Assembly (NCBI RefSeq): GCF_020921035.1 | Contig: NC_063152.1 | Span: 31,743,903-31,807,902 of the forward strand | Source of the DNA: Rhodamnia argentea | Taxonomy: Eukaryota > Streptophyta > Magnoliopsida > Myrtales > Myrtaceae | Direction of reading: 5' to 3' | Length of the DNA stretch: 64,000 nucleotides | In this document: positions 25,201 to 36,100 of the stretch, piece after piece | Position numbering within the stretch: position 1 is the stretch's first letter | How the letters are laid out: each line of letters begins with the position of its first letter | Translations under genes and position numbers: made by a program | The notes under the pieces: model-generated | Told to the model about the DNA's origin: nothing | Databases searched by the model: none | What the model saw: the letters and a program-made list of their open reading frames with translations, nothing else

Positions 25201-26326
25201 AGAAAAAAGCTAAGGTCAAAACGGAATTATGGCGACTGCTTTAAAATTCATAAAACCCGAATTCTATTACATTAATGCTCTTGTCAGATTTGTTTAGTTT
25301 ACAATCCATTTATCACTCAGCAAGTATGTCTCCACGTTTGCCTGGATATAGACAACAATAACCCATTTGAATTACATAATTTGGCATGGTGCAAACTTGG
25401 CTCCTGTCATCCATGGTCTCAGAGCACTGGAAACTTGCTTACGGGAACCGAACCTCGACAAAACTTCTCAAGTCCTGTGGTTTGATTCAGTTCTGCAGTT
25501 CCAATGTCTAGTACACTGATTGCCTTTGAGAGGCGTAACTGGTTCTCTCACTCCCTGTGAATTTCCACTCATGAGCAAGTTATATAGTACACTGATTGCC
25601 TTTGACAGGCATAACTGGTTCTCTCACTCCTTATGAATTTCCACTCATAAGCAAGTTATATATCTCCCAAAGCTTCTTACAGAGCACAATGCCGGGAATT
25701 TTTTTCTCTTTCGAACCTCTCACAATCATCTTCTATTCCAAAAAACACACCCCCCAATTTTTTCAATTCAGCCCAATTAACATGACAATCCTACCGATTT
25801 TTTTTTTTCCCAATACCTCTCATTATCACCTTTTACGTCCATAAAACAAAAGGACAAGTTAACTTTAAGCTCAATTAACGCGACGAGCATAGTCAATTGA
25901 CAATGCCTCAAAGCCTGCATAATTCCTCCTCTATAATCTATATACCAGGGCAAATTCCACCATTAAAGTACCTTTATTTAGAGCTTCTGGGCTCGGCTCC
26001 ATGGTCTCGCCAGAGAACGGCAGGAACTCGATGCGGCGGCGCGAGACGGGGTCGCGGACCTCGCACAAGACCTCCGGGACGGAGACAAACCTGTCGGCGA
26101 GGCCTCGAAGCTTTTCGCCGCCCTCGATGATGGCGTTGGCGTCCACAACCGCCACGGCCACGCCCTTCGAGGAGCTGCAGCTGTCTACGAATATCTTTTG
26201 CGTCGTGGTCGTGCTGTGCTGCGTTTCGACTTTCGACTGAGGCTGGGTCTTCACTATGTTGCTCCAGCAGGGGAGCTGCGCAGCCGCTGGAGGCGGAGCC
26301 GTCGGCGACGGCGGTGCATCTTCCAT
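22272..26326 (-). CDS. NOB1: 20S pre-rRNA D-site endonuclease NOB1 (five exons, complete)
   Basis: NOB1 cuts 20S pre-rRNA at site D to make the mature 3' end of 18S rRNA in the late 40S particle. The minus-strand exons are 26326-25972, 25075-23941, 23144-22976, 22661-22542 and 22421-22272. They have GT-AG borders and unbroken phase, giving 642 residues, slightly longer than Arabidopsis NOB1. The PIN nuclease domain is visible as VAVVDANAIIEGGEKL, VPEVLCEVRDPVSRRRIEFL and, after the first splice, VINFARATGDLQTLSDVDLK, including the acidic residues expected for metal binding. A long acidic, variable middle follows. The zinc ribbon reads CHACYT...FCPKCGNGGTLRK, four cysteines. The end FSLPLPQGGRDAITKNLILR ... 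KYLYPKTKKKANK and NPNDNHFSRSRR is the typical conserved NOB1 tail. The start is the first ATG in a proline-rich leader. Confidence 0.97.
25511..25662. repeat. 76-bp tandem duplication in NOB1 intron 1
   Basis: GTACACTGATTGCCTTTGA at 25511 recurs at 25587, and both units end in 'agcaagttatata'. The copies differ at only about five positions, so the duplication is recent. Confidence 0.95.
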
Positions 26327-26686
26327 AACTGACCGTGTGTGGAAAGGGAGAGTATGAGAGATGAGGCTAAAACCCTAATGGCGCATCTGCTCATACGGAG
26401 TTTCAAAAAGAAGCCGAGTATAACAAATATTTGTCATTTCAAAGCCGGTATTGACTGTTTTTTCGGAAGTCCATAATAAATATGGGGAAATTTTCAAGTG
26501 GAGGATTGAAATATTTTTATTTTTTTAAATAAATATTTGTAGTAAATTTTATTTTGAATAAGGGCTTGAAATATCTTTTTTTTTTGTAAGGAGGGCTTGA
26601 AATATCTTTTTTAGCTTTTTAGCTTTAAAAAAGACAAAAAAAAATATATTTTTCGTCATTTAATTTTTTTATTATTTTATTTTTAA
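26327..26686. other. NOB1 promoter region
   Basis: Upstream of the minus-strand NOB1 start. It contains 'aaaccctaatggcgc' at 26370-26384, a telo-box-like AAACCCTAA, which is common in promoters of plant ribosome-biogenesis genes. It then turns into AT-rich sequence. Confidence 0.5.
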
Positions 26687-26871
26687 CCCTTGGTTTTGTC
26701 GGCCGGCCAACCCTCCGGCGGGAGTTGGGGGGCCTCGCCTAGGGCCGTCGAGGCGAGGCCGCCCTCGAAGGCCGCAACCGGCGAGGGTCGCCTCGCCCGC
26801 TGCGCTTGAGTAGGGAAAGGCCATCGAGGGTGCCCTTGTCGGCGGCTTGGCCGGCCAACAAAACCAAGGGA
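26687..26871. repeat. GC-rich fold-back repeat
   Basis: The arm CCCTTGGTTTTGTCGGCCGG near 26688-26707 is mirrored by GGCCGGCCAACAAAACCAAG near 26849-26870. The loop between is made of 'gaggcgaggccgccctcg' type repeats. It sits in AT-rich flanks and resembles the cores of the Mutator-like MITEs elsewhere in the window. Confidence 0.7.
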
Positions 26872-27626
26872 GAAAATTAAAAGAAAGAAGAAAAAAAAAG
26901 GGAAAAAAAAACAAAAAGATATGAATACTTACACTCACGATGACGCAGCATGTGTATGCTGTCTTCACTCTTTATATAAGTAAATGTGCCTTCATTTTCA
27001 CAAAAGAAATAAAATTGCCGTCAACTATTCAATTGATGGCCCCAAATTTGATTTTTTTACATATGAGTAAAAACAAGCACTATATCAATAATTGACGTGG
27101 GGCTTCGCAACCGCCGAATATTTTCTTGCGGAGTTTCTTCTTAAATAACAAAATTTGGCCAAAACAAAAAGGTGAAAATAAGAAACCTGAAATTGCTAAT
27201 GTATCCAAAATTCAGGTAAGTGGAAATACGAAATAATATTCATTTGATCTAATTCCTAAATGAAATTTTAAGGTGATTTATCTCTTGTTTTGCTTACGTC
27301 AATCTTCTATCATATTTTTATAGAATTATACTTTCATTATTATTTTAGCTTTTATACAAGTTTAACACTCTAATGTCAAGCATGGCCTTTTGGTATAAAT
27401 ATTAAGAAATCTATGAACTTGAGCATATTCATTTCAAGGAAAAATTCGTATGTAACAACTAGAACATGATGTCCAAGTACCGTCTAGTGGTATTTGAGTA
27501 AAGTTCAGAAGAGACTAGTAAACTTTTTTTTTTTCTCCCCTGAAAGAGAGTCTAATTGGATTTTCAATCTACAAAAGCCAGAGAGGAGGAAGAAGAGATT
27601 CCGTCATCGCTTTCGAGTTCATTACG
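26872..27626. other. Intergenic, upstream of NAC pseudogene
   Basis: AT-rich with no recognised frame. It should contain the former promoter of the NAC copy at 27627. Confidence 0.4.
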
Positions 27627-29790
27627 ATGGCGAGTAGGTATCCCAGGCTTCACTTTGAACCCACCGACGAAGAGCTCTTTTACCATTACTCGTTGCCGAG
27701 GCCGAATCGACCACCACTGCCAGATCCGGACGCCGTACACGACTGCGACGTGCACGGCGGCAGCGATCCTTGGGAGATCTTTGGTAAGGATCGCGGTGAG
27801 AAGTTCTATGTTTTCACCGAGAGTGGGCAAGACTGTCGACTCGAGCACTTGGAAGGGTGAGCAGAGCTACGAAATCAGAAATTTGCTAGATGAGTTAGTA
27901 AGCTACAAGAAACTCTTTACTTTCGAAAAGAAAGCCGGCTCGAGTGCGAAAGCCAACGAGGCCGAGAACGGGCACTAGATCATGTACGAGTACTCGACGT
28001 ATCCCCACAATGTAAGTGTCTCCTTCCTCTTAGGTTATTAACTATTCCAAGTTCGCCGTTTATACCGGATGTTTTCCTTCATACTTTAAATGATGTCACC
28101 CATCCTCGTCTTAGTATTTTCGTGGGATCTAACCATTTTGATCCAGTTTTAAAGCATCGACTAGGGTTTGATCGATAACACAATTGTGTTAATGATCCGT
28201 CCAAAATGAACCTCGAAAAAAGTAAGGGAATAACAAAATTCTTTCATCGATACATTAACCGTAGAAAACCGCAAACGACTATCCTCATTGTCACCCGATC
28301 AATCATACATTTGATATACCAACTCAATTTTTTGGTAATTTTTCTTTCAAAGCGTCTGCTTTTATCGTAACCCAATTTTCCGTTGCAGGTACATTCTGGG
28401 GCATAAATATTCTATCATTCGTTTGATGTGCGTAATTAAGTTGTTTAATTTCTGGTAATTTTTCTTTCTAATAAATGGATGGTGCCCGGTGGTGAAACAA
28501 TTATCAAATACAGTATCGAAAACCGAATTTCTTCCCATTAATAATGATAATAAGTATTCAATGGACATGTCAAGTCCGACTCATAAACATGTATTAGCTA
28601 TCGTGAGTTAACTGTATTTATAATGTATCTTCAACTCGGTGCATTTTTTTTTTTTCAAATTGGGTCTCTTTACCAAACCCCAGCCGGCTTCTTTGGAATA
28701 TTTTGTGTTCAAAAACTTCTTCAACGGTTTCTTGCAATTCTGGTTCGCCGACTGAAGTCGACTTGGGGTCTACCTTCCCCAGCTACCGCCCCTAAATTCC
28801 CTCTAAATGTTTTTCTTCCCCAAAGAGAGGAAATACAAAGAGAACTTACGGGGATGAAAGTATTTTATTGACAAAAAAAATTGGTGCATTTTAAGTATCT
28901 AATTAATTTAGGGAATTCATTTATTAATCAATAAATTAATTAAAATTCATAAATAATCATTATTGTGGTGACTTGGTCTTTTAACCTACTGCGGCGACTT
29001 TGTTGGTTATAGTCTTTTTTTATTCATTCTTATAAGCGGGAAATGATTATTTACTTCCGTTAAATAAAGTGTCTTATGTGTAATCCGCAACAAGTGCGCG
29101 GATGAAGGAAACGAAAAGGCGTGCCGTAAGCTGCACGGCCATGTGCAACTTGAGGAAGAGAATCGACGAGAGCGAAGAAGGCACGCCCGCTCCCCGATGA
29201 TCACGCAAACGCCGCCGACATTCCTTCCACCGCGTCGCCACCGTCATCCGTCGCCGCTACTCGAGCTCGGCCATCCTCTTGCCCGGCTTTAAACGAAGAC
29301 GAAGTCGTCATCCCATGAAACATCTGCGGCCCGACTTCCCCGGATTTTGCTGACGACACCAACCTCCGTTTGCATCCCGCGGCGGCAGCGACGACTGCCG
29401 CGCCAAAGGATGTCCGTTGTACCGCTGATTTCTCGGCTTTTGGTGGTGCGAATGCTGGTCCACTTTCCATGACGGGGGCGGCGGCACCCGTGGTCGACCG
29501 TGAATGGGGCGGATCAGTTGCGGAATATGGAATTAAGTCTGAAAGTTCGGTAACTACTCTTGTAAAGTCGTGGAGCAACGCGCTCAAGCTCTTCATGCAA
29601 GGAACGACCTCGTTGCATCGAACCCCGGGAGGAGTTCCAGCCAATTTGCCTGATATTAGTAGAATTGATGAACATCACATCACGTTCTTAATCGCAATTA
29701 TTATTAATTTTTCTGCTCCTTCGGATAATGCAAACAATTATCACTTTGATTATAGATTAAATGTTCGTGATCTTCAAAATAAGCTTAAGC
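27627..29790 (+). pseudogene. NAC-domain gene copy 1, disabled
   Basis: Exon 1 (27627-28011) starts ATG with RLHFEPTDEELFYHYSLPR and DPWEIFGKDRGEKFYVFT, clearly a NAC DNA-binding domain (subdomains A and B). Compared with copy 2 at 33037, 22 bases are missing after the TTCACC at about 27817, which shifts the frame. Further on, the Trp codon of the 'GHWIMYEY' motif is TAG here (27975-27977). The exon-1 donor (AATGTAAGTG) is kept. Exon 2 remains start near 29071 with VLCVIRNKCADEGNEKA and VQLEEENRRERRRHARS, then degrade through several frames. Similarity to copy 2 continues into the 3' flank to about 29790. The intron is about 1 kb against 433 bp in copy 2. Two independent lesions make this a pseudogene. 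Confidence 0.88.
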
Positions 29791-30065
29791 TCTCGATTGT
29801 ACATAAAGCAATACAGCCTCTTATTTTTATTGGTGTCGGGTCCTTACCATCGTATTTAAGCCCTTTGTCTTCATTTTTGTGTTGTTAACTTTGTCAAGAA
29901 TCCCTTTTGAGAAGCATCTTCTCTAACAAGAGCTTTATACGGAACATCAATATATAAACAAGAATACTACGTAATGTGACTAGTATAGTCATAGCTAAAA
30001 GGGAATTTCTTTCGTACCTTACACATCCGAACTGACAATAATAATAGACACCGTGGTGGATAACT
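29791..30065. other. Spacer after NAC pseudogene
   Basis: AT-rich; nothing recognised. Confidence 0.4.
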
Positions 30066-30297
30066 GGATCCATTCGTTTTGTGATAAATGCATGATTTGA
30101 AAAATATTTTTCCAAAAATATTACTCAGAAAAATACATTGACGAAATTTTTCTTCATCATTTCTGAAAATATTTAGACATGTATTGTTGTAGACAATGAA
30201 TTTTCTTTCCATTGGTTAACAATTTCGAGCAATATGAGCGATCATTTTTGAAAAAATATTTTTCAAATCATTCATTTTTCGCGAAATACGCGGAGCC
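30066..30297. mobile_element. Small TIR element (MITE), 232 bp
   Basis: The left part GGATCCATTCGTTTTGTGA...ATGATTTGAAAAATATTTTT is mirrored by the right part AAAATATTTTTCAAATCATTC...TCGCGAAATACGCGGAGCC. The imperfect inverted repeats extend about 60 bp. Debris of the same family lies at 5940-6150. The target duplication is not clear. Confidence 0.7.
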
Positions 30298-30996
30298 TAA
30301 GTTGCTTTTACTACGTAATAGATTCATAAGGACAAGTTACTAATTTGAGGGTAGAGAACATTAAAAGAATGAAATAAAAATTGAAGGTTTTATTTATTTA
30401 TTTATTTATTAATAGTATAGACACATTAAGAATCATGATAGACTTAGATAATGAAAATTACTTCTTTCTACCAAATTTTCTATTCTTCTTCCTTTTCATA
30501 ATTCTTTTTCTCATCAGTGGTGCTTGCATTTTTCATAATTTCTACTTTTTTTTTTTGCTTTTTTGGTAAATAAATTAACTAGAAATTAAGTTGGTCGTTA
30601 AATAAATTATCTCTACTCTTCTACTATTGCATTCAGCTCTTACCTGACACGTGTATAGCGCATGCGAAGGATCTCGTCGTACTTCACAACAGTGGATTTT
30701 AATTCTTCTCCATTAGTCGAAATCACAACTTTTAAAAGCAAATTATGATGTTTACAAGATTACTCGAGGAAATTAAGAGATAGGAGTAAAGGTGGCTTTG
30801 GATAGAAGCAGCTTTGAATTAGTTGAGTCCTCCAATAATCGCATGCCACGCAATACAATTTATTCCACGATTATCAAGATTCAAGATGACACTCCGTCAA
30901 ACATGGGAGTAAGATCTCCTTCCCGTGTACATCATCCTTTTTGCTTGTTAACAAATTATATAGTAGGATATAAGATATGTAGATGTCTGTATATAT
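30298..30996. other. Intergenic, no gene seen
   Basis: AT-rich; contains a short (TTTA)n run at 30390-30409. I see no conserved frame. Confidence 0.4.
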
Positions 30997-31005
30997 TTTT
31001 ATAAT

Positions 31006-31788
31006 GGGCAAAAGGACATTAGCAGTATCAATATTTGTGTACGATACTCACTTTAGTGTCAATATTTTTTTGGATCATTTAAGTGTCAAATCGGAGAAAA
31101 AAAACGATCACTTAAATGCTAATTCCGACCAAAAATCATTACTTAAGTGCCAATTCCTGCCAAACAGTGCACGTGATATTTTTTTTATTAATTTTTTAAT
31201 ATTATGTGGAATTTTTTTTAAAAATTTAGTCCACGTGAGCGCCACGTGTAATATTTTTTTTACAAAATAAGCTAAAAAAATTTTAAAAAATTTAATTTAA
31301 TTTGAAAATTAGCTAAAAAACTATAATTTTTTTTTTAAAATTTGTGTGTTGCAACGGCGAGGGCTTCGAGCCCCTCATCGCCGCTGCCATCTACCATTGC
31401 CGGCAATGGCCGACGAGGTGGGGAATGGCCGATAGGGGTCACCAAGTGGCCATCGGCCACAAGCCGGGCCCAACCAGGGTTGGCGGGGCCTCGCCATCAC
31501 AAATCTAGGCGAGGCTCAACAGAGTTTTTTCCAAGCCCTAGCCACTCAATAGAGTTTTTTTAATTTTTTTTAGCTTTTTTTTTTTTTTTTTTTGGCTTTT
31601 TTATCGTTGATTTGGAAGTTCCGGCGAGCCATATAGATGCCACGTCAGATTTCCAACGAAGCTCACCGAAATTGACACTGAAATAACCATTTTTCAAAAA
31701 AAAAAAATTGCACTTAAGTGATCTAAAAAAAATATTAATATAAAGTGGGCATCGTACATAAATATTGGCATTCCTAATGTCATTTGCC
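31006..31788. mobile_element. Mutator-like MITE, copy C (divergent subfamily)
   Basis: A 783-bp element. The left end GGGCAAAAGGACATTAGCAG and the right end reading inward GGCAAATGACATTAGGAATG form inverted repeats over about 80 bp. Flanks are TTTTATAAT (30997-31005) and TTTTACAAT (31789-31797), a 9-bp duplication with one mismatch. Subterminal CCACGTG/CACGTGT motifs are at about 31231-31248. A GC-rich core lies at 31345-31540. It is non-coding. Confidence 0.75.
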
Positions 31789-31930
31789 TTTTACAATGGA
31801 TAACAAACTTAGGAGTTTTTCAGAGGTGTAAAAATTCTACAAGAAATTTTGATAAAGTGATTTTGCCATTGTTAATGACAGATATTGGATCCTTCCCCGT
31901 TTACATCATCCTTTTGCTTGTCACATTACT

Positions 31931-32190
31931 CCTACTTTGCACGGTCTAATCTCCTATTAATGTTCGGGCATATAAGAAGAAAGTATTCGAAAAGATAGTT
32001 ATATTTGGTTGGCCAACCACTAACCCATTTATCAGTATCTTTCGCTCACTCTTTTCTCTAGATTGTCGTTTATCGTTATTGACCAGATTTTCAAAATAAT
32101 GAACAGAATTCAAATAAAAGGATCTTGCTAACGATGGAAAGACATTTTTTTTGTTAAACCATCGAGTGTTCATCCAGAATCTTTTCACTT
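31931..32190. repeat. Duplicated upstream segment of the NAC locus (copy 1 of 2)
   Basis: This stretch contains 'cctactttgcacgg.ctaatctcctat', 'gatagttatatttggttggcca' and 'catcgagtgttcatcc'. All recur in the same order at 32662-32875, directly upstream of the intact NAC gene. No NAC coding sequence follows this copy, so it is a promoter-region duplicate or what is left of a lost third gene copy. Confidence 0.75.
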
Positions 32191-32661
32191 CATGATATTC
32201 ACAGCCATGCATTGAAGATTGCATATTTCTTCTAAAAACAATTTTTAACAAGTACCGCTAGAGCAGTGATTACCGAGATCCTTTTAATAATATGTTACCA
32301 ACTTAGCTGATAATTATTAACATGTTTGCGAAATTACTATCGTTCGCCAAATTCCAACAATCTTAGACACGTAATCCCTGATTTAAGTGACGTACCTCTA
32401 GCAATTTTCCATTTGAAGGGGTTGAATTTCAATCAGAGATTTTAGTGGGTTGATAATCGTTGAAATATTCTAGGTGTTTTACATCTTGACTTTTGCTCAA
32501 TCAAGAACAAATGGGCCCCTGCACTTAGTCCACAAAATGAGATTATCTATCGCAGCCATCCAGAAGTTAAAAAATTGAAAAGTGAGGAAGTACAAAGGCA
32601 ATTGGGATTTATGGATATGACTTAAGCGGATATACACAGATTTACATTTAGTCATATTAAT

Positions 32662-32875
32662 CCTACTTTGCACGGGCTAATCTCCTATGAATGGTTGGAT
32701 ATATAAGAAGATCATATTTGAAAAGGATAGTTATATTTGGTTGGCCATCCACTAACCCATTTATCATTATCTTTCACTTTTTAAATAATATGATTGGTTG
32801 TGCCAGGGTTCTTGCTAACTAAGGAAAGGCGGTTTTGTTAACCCATCGAGTGTTCATCCAAGAATCTGTTCGCTT
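32662..32875. repeat. Duplicated upstream segment of the NAC locus (copy 2 of 2)
   Basis: Direct repeat of 31931-32190, about 160 bp upstream of the start codon of the intact NAC gene. It therefore probably holds part of that gene's promoter. A TATA-like TTTATAAAAG follows at about 32931-32940. Confidence 0.7.
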
Positions 32876-33036
32876 TAGGATAAAGTTCATGAACTTGGTT
32901 GAGGATGGGATGTTCGTAATCGGTCCACGTTTATAAAAGCACATAAAAGCGAGAACCTCTCTTTGAAAACGACAAAAGCCAGAGTAGAAGAAGAAGAAGA
33001 AGAACAGACTCCGTGATTGCTTCCGACTTCATCACC

Positions 33037-34492
33037 ATGCCTGTTAGGTATCGTGGACTTCGCTTTCTTCCCACCGATGACGAACTCTTCTTCCATTACT
33101 TGATGCCAAGGCTGCACGGAGAACCGCTGCCCGATCCGGATGTCGTCCGCGACTGCGACGTCTACGGCGGTGATCCCTGGAAGATCTTTGGCAAGGATCG
33201 GGACGAGAAGTCCTATGTTTTCACCATGTTGAAGAAGAAGAGCAAATCGAGAGTGGACAGGACCACTGGCTCGGGTACTTGGAAGGGCGAACAAAGTTAT
33301 AAAATCAAGGGTTCGCAAGGTGAAGTGGTTGGCTACAAGAAACTCTTTACTTTCGAACCTAAAGCCAGCTCGAGCGCGGAAGCCGACAAGGCCGATAATG
33401 GACACTGGATCATGTACGAGTACTCGAAGCATCCACACAATGTATGTGGTTCTTTCCCTTTTTTTTTAGGTTACTAATTGTTCTAAATACGCGTCCTTAA
33501 TACTTTTGATCTATGTGAATTCCTTAGACACTATATTCATTCCATGTCAAGTTTGTTGAAGTTCGACAATCTCATATGTTTGAGAACGGAAGGCGCTTAT
33601 TTATGTAATTATGGTATTTTTTATGGATCCTAACTAGTTTAATCCAATTTAAAAGCATTGATATAAACATGTTTACGATCCATCCACAATGTGGACCACG
33701 AAAACAAGTTAGGGTATAAAAAGAGTTGTTTGATCAATCGGTTAATTGCAAAAAAAAAGTCACAAATAACAATTTTCACTATGATTATGATGGGGTTGAT
33801 CTAGAAAATGTACTTTTCTCGTAACGCCAATTTGGCCCTCGCTATATAATTTAACTTGTTTATATATGACGCAGGACACGGAGTGTGTCTTATGCGTTAT
33901 TAGCAACAAATACGCTGAGGAAGCAAGCAAGAAGGCGCGTCAGAACCTGCACAGTAGAGTGCAACTTGAGGAAGAGAGTCGACGAGCAAAGAAGGCACGC
34001 CCACACCGCGATGATCTCACAAATGCCGACGACATTCCTTCCGTCGCCTTGCCACCCTCAACCACCGCCACCGCTCGAGCTCAACCATCCACTTCCCCAC
34101 CTTTCAACGAAGACGAAGTTGTCATTCCGCAGAACATCTGCGGTCCCACTTCCCCGGATTTTGCTGGTGACGCCAACCGCAATTCGCATCCTGCGCCGAC
34201 GACGACAATGGCCGTGCCGGAGGACATCCGCTGCCCTGCTGATTTGCCAGCTTTTGGTGGCGCGAACGCCAGTACATTTTCCACAACTAGCACTGCAGTA
34301 CCCTCACTCTACAGGGAATGGGCGAATCAGTTGAAGAATGTGGAATTCACTCCTTTAGTCAAGTACCTACTTTGTAAGGCCGTCGAGGATCGCGCTCAAG
34401 CTCTCCATGCAAGGAACGACCTCCGGGTGGAGTTCCAGCCAATTATTAGAAGAATTGATGAACATCACGTTTCTAATTGCAATTATTACTAA
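33037..34492 (+). CDS. NAC-domain transcription factor (atypical), two exons
   Basis: Exons 33037-33441 and 33875-34492 (phase 0, GT-AG) give 340 residues. NAC subdomains can be followed: A (GLRFLPTDDELFFHYL), B (PDPDVVRDCDVYGGDPWKIF), C (SRVDRTTGSGTWKGEQSYKI, where standard members have GSGYWKATG), D (VVGYKKLFTFEPKA and GHWIMYEYSKHP) and E (ECVLCVISNK). The A subdomain lacks the usual LPPGFRFHPT start, and the C motif is WKGEQ, so DNA contact may differ. The C-terminal 190 residues are low-complexity with an arginine/lysine patch (SRRAKKARPHR) that may be a nuclear signal. I chose the ATG at 33037 over one 24 bases upstream because the pseudogene copy starts there. It is a tandem paralogue of the disabled copy at 27627. 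Confidence 0.9.
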
Positions 34493-34693
34493 TTTTTCTG
34501 CTCCTTCGGATGGTGCAAACTATTGTAACTTTGATTATGGATTAAAATGTTCGTGGTCTTCAAAATAAGTTTGCTCTATAACTCCGGATCAAAATCAGCA
34601 AAACGCCTAGATGACGGTATTTATACTAATTGTATACCTTCTGCAGTGGCACTAAATAGCCTCTGTTTACTTGCTTTTTTAAGCATATGTTTG

Positions 34694-35753
34694 TAGGGGT
34701 ATCAAAACCGAACTACGAACCGAACCGAACCGAAAATTTTGCACATTTCGGTTCGGTTCGATTTTCGATTTTGATAATGAAAAATAACCATTCTTTATTT
34801 TTCAGTTTGGATTATTTCGGTTTGGTTCAGTTAATCGAACCGTGAACCAAAATATCTTCTTTCTTTTTAATATTAGCCATTTGAAAAAAAATAATCTTAT
34901 TGTTTTTTATCCCAACGACAATATCTTCTTTCTTGCTCGCAGTCCCGTTCCTAGATTCATGACGACCTTGGGAGTGATGTCCAATTTCGAGAGCAACCAG
35001 TCGCCTAGGTCGGAGTTCAAAGACGCCGTCTCGTCGGCCTCGCCATTGAGGCGGTTCATCGTCATGAACCGGCTCCCCTTGCAAACCCATTAGGACAAGC
35101 AGACCGGGAAGTGGAGATTCTAGTGGGACCCAAACAGCCTGTTGGCGTTGCAGCTCAAGGACGGGCTGAGACCCAATGCCGTCTTGTCGGCCTCGCCGGA
35201 GTGGCGGATCATTGTCGCGAACTAGCTCCCCTTGCGAGCCCATCAGGACAAGCAAACCGGGAAGTGGAGGTTCGAGTGGGACCCGTGGTGTTGCAGCTCA
35301 AGGACGGGCTGAGACCCTTAGTCGAGGTCATGTACGTCGGCTCTCTGATGGCTGACATTGACGTCGCCGATCAGGCGGAGGTCTCGCAGTTGCTGTTCGA
35401 GTCATTCCGGTGCGTGCCGACGTTCTTGCCTCTAGATATGCAGAACCAGTTCTACCATGGCTTTTGCAAGCACTGTCTCTGGCCTTTGTTTCACTACATG
35501 TTGCCCATGTGGCCAAGCCAAGATGCAACACTGACGCCAAATCTGAAACAAAACAGGAAAAAAAGAAGAAAAAATGGAAAGGAAAATCGAAAAACCGAAC
35601 CAAACCGAACCAAATTGGATTTTCGATTCGGTTTGTATTCGGTTTGGTTTGCGATTTGGTTCGATTTAGTTGCTCATCTTAACGGTTCGGTTCAATTCGA
35701 TTTTTGTGAAAAACCGAACCAAACCGAACTGAACCAAACCGTTGATACCCCTA
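34694..35753 (+). mobile_element. Non-autonomous hAT-type element carrying a TPS gene fragment
   Basis: A 1060-bp element with perfect 12-bp terminal inverted repeats TAGGGGTATCAA / TTGATACCCCTA. It is flanked by an 8-bp target duplication with one mismatch: TATGTTTG at 34686-34693 and TCTGTTTG at 35754-35761. Both subterminal zones are packed with CGGTTCGGTT-type repeats in opposite orientation. The TIR style and 8-bp duplication point to the hAT superfamily. No transposase is present. The interior (about 34940-35530) is gene-derived sequence, described separately. Confidence 0.85.
34940..35530 (+). pseudogene. Captured fragment of a class II trehalose-6-phosphate synthase gene
   Basis: Class II TPS proteins are sugar-signalling proteins with a TPS-like domain and a phosphatase-like domain. 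The fragment corresponds to the N-terminal part: VPRFMTTLGVMSNFES, RFIVMNRLPLQTH, DKQTGKWRF-WDP, LQLKDGLRP, VEVMYVGSLMADIDVADQAE, VSQLLFESFRCVPTFLP, and YHGFCKHCLWPLFHYMLP. The order matches class II TPS exons from memory. A segment of about 150 bp (35025-35177) is repeated at 35178-35318, so the KWRF-WDP and LQLKDGL part occurs twice. In-frame stops (for example TAG at 35094 and within both repeats) and frame changes rule out a functional protein. No introns or the rest of the gene are present. Confidence 0.85.
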
Positions 35754-35761
35754 TCTGTTTG

Positions 35762-36100
35762 TAAGAATAACCATGTCAAAAACTTTTTCAATTACTAGCG
35801 GACACATAAGCTTTGAACTATCAATGGATGGTAACTCGGTCAAATATATATGTCGATTTGTAAAACTTGTACATCGATGACGAACTCCCGGCACGACGGT
35901 TGTGGCAATGCCGATTCATGATATGTGGCGTTAACACTATGCAATTCCTCATGTTGGCTCTAATTGAACAAATGATTAAGTTGGTATTGCATTCCATTCC
36001 ACTGCGTTAATTTTTTCGACCCAATGAAGTGGTATAACCACATATGTTCATTGGTGCTTGATGCGATCACCAGGCAAGACTGACTTTGATGCGACGGAAT
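35762..36100. other. Intergenic, nothing recognised
   Basis: AT-rich stretch between the hAT element and the LTR. Confidence 0.4.
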
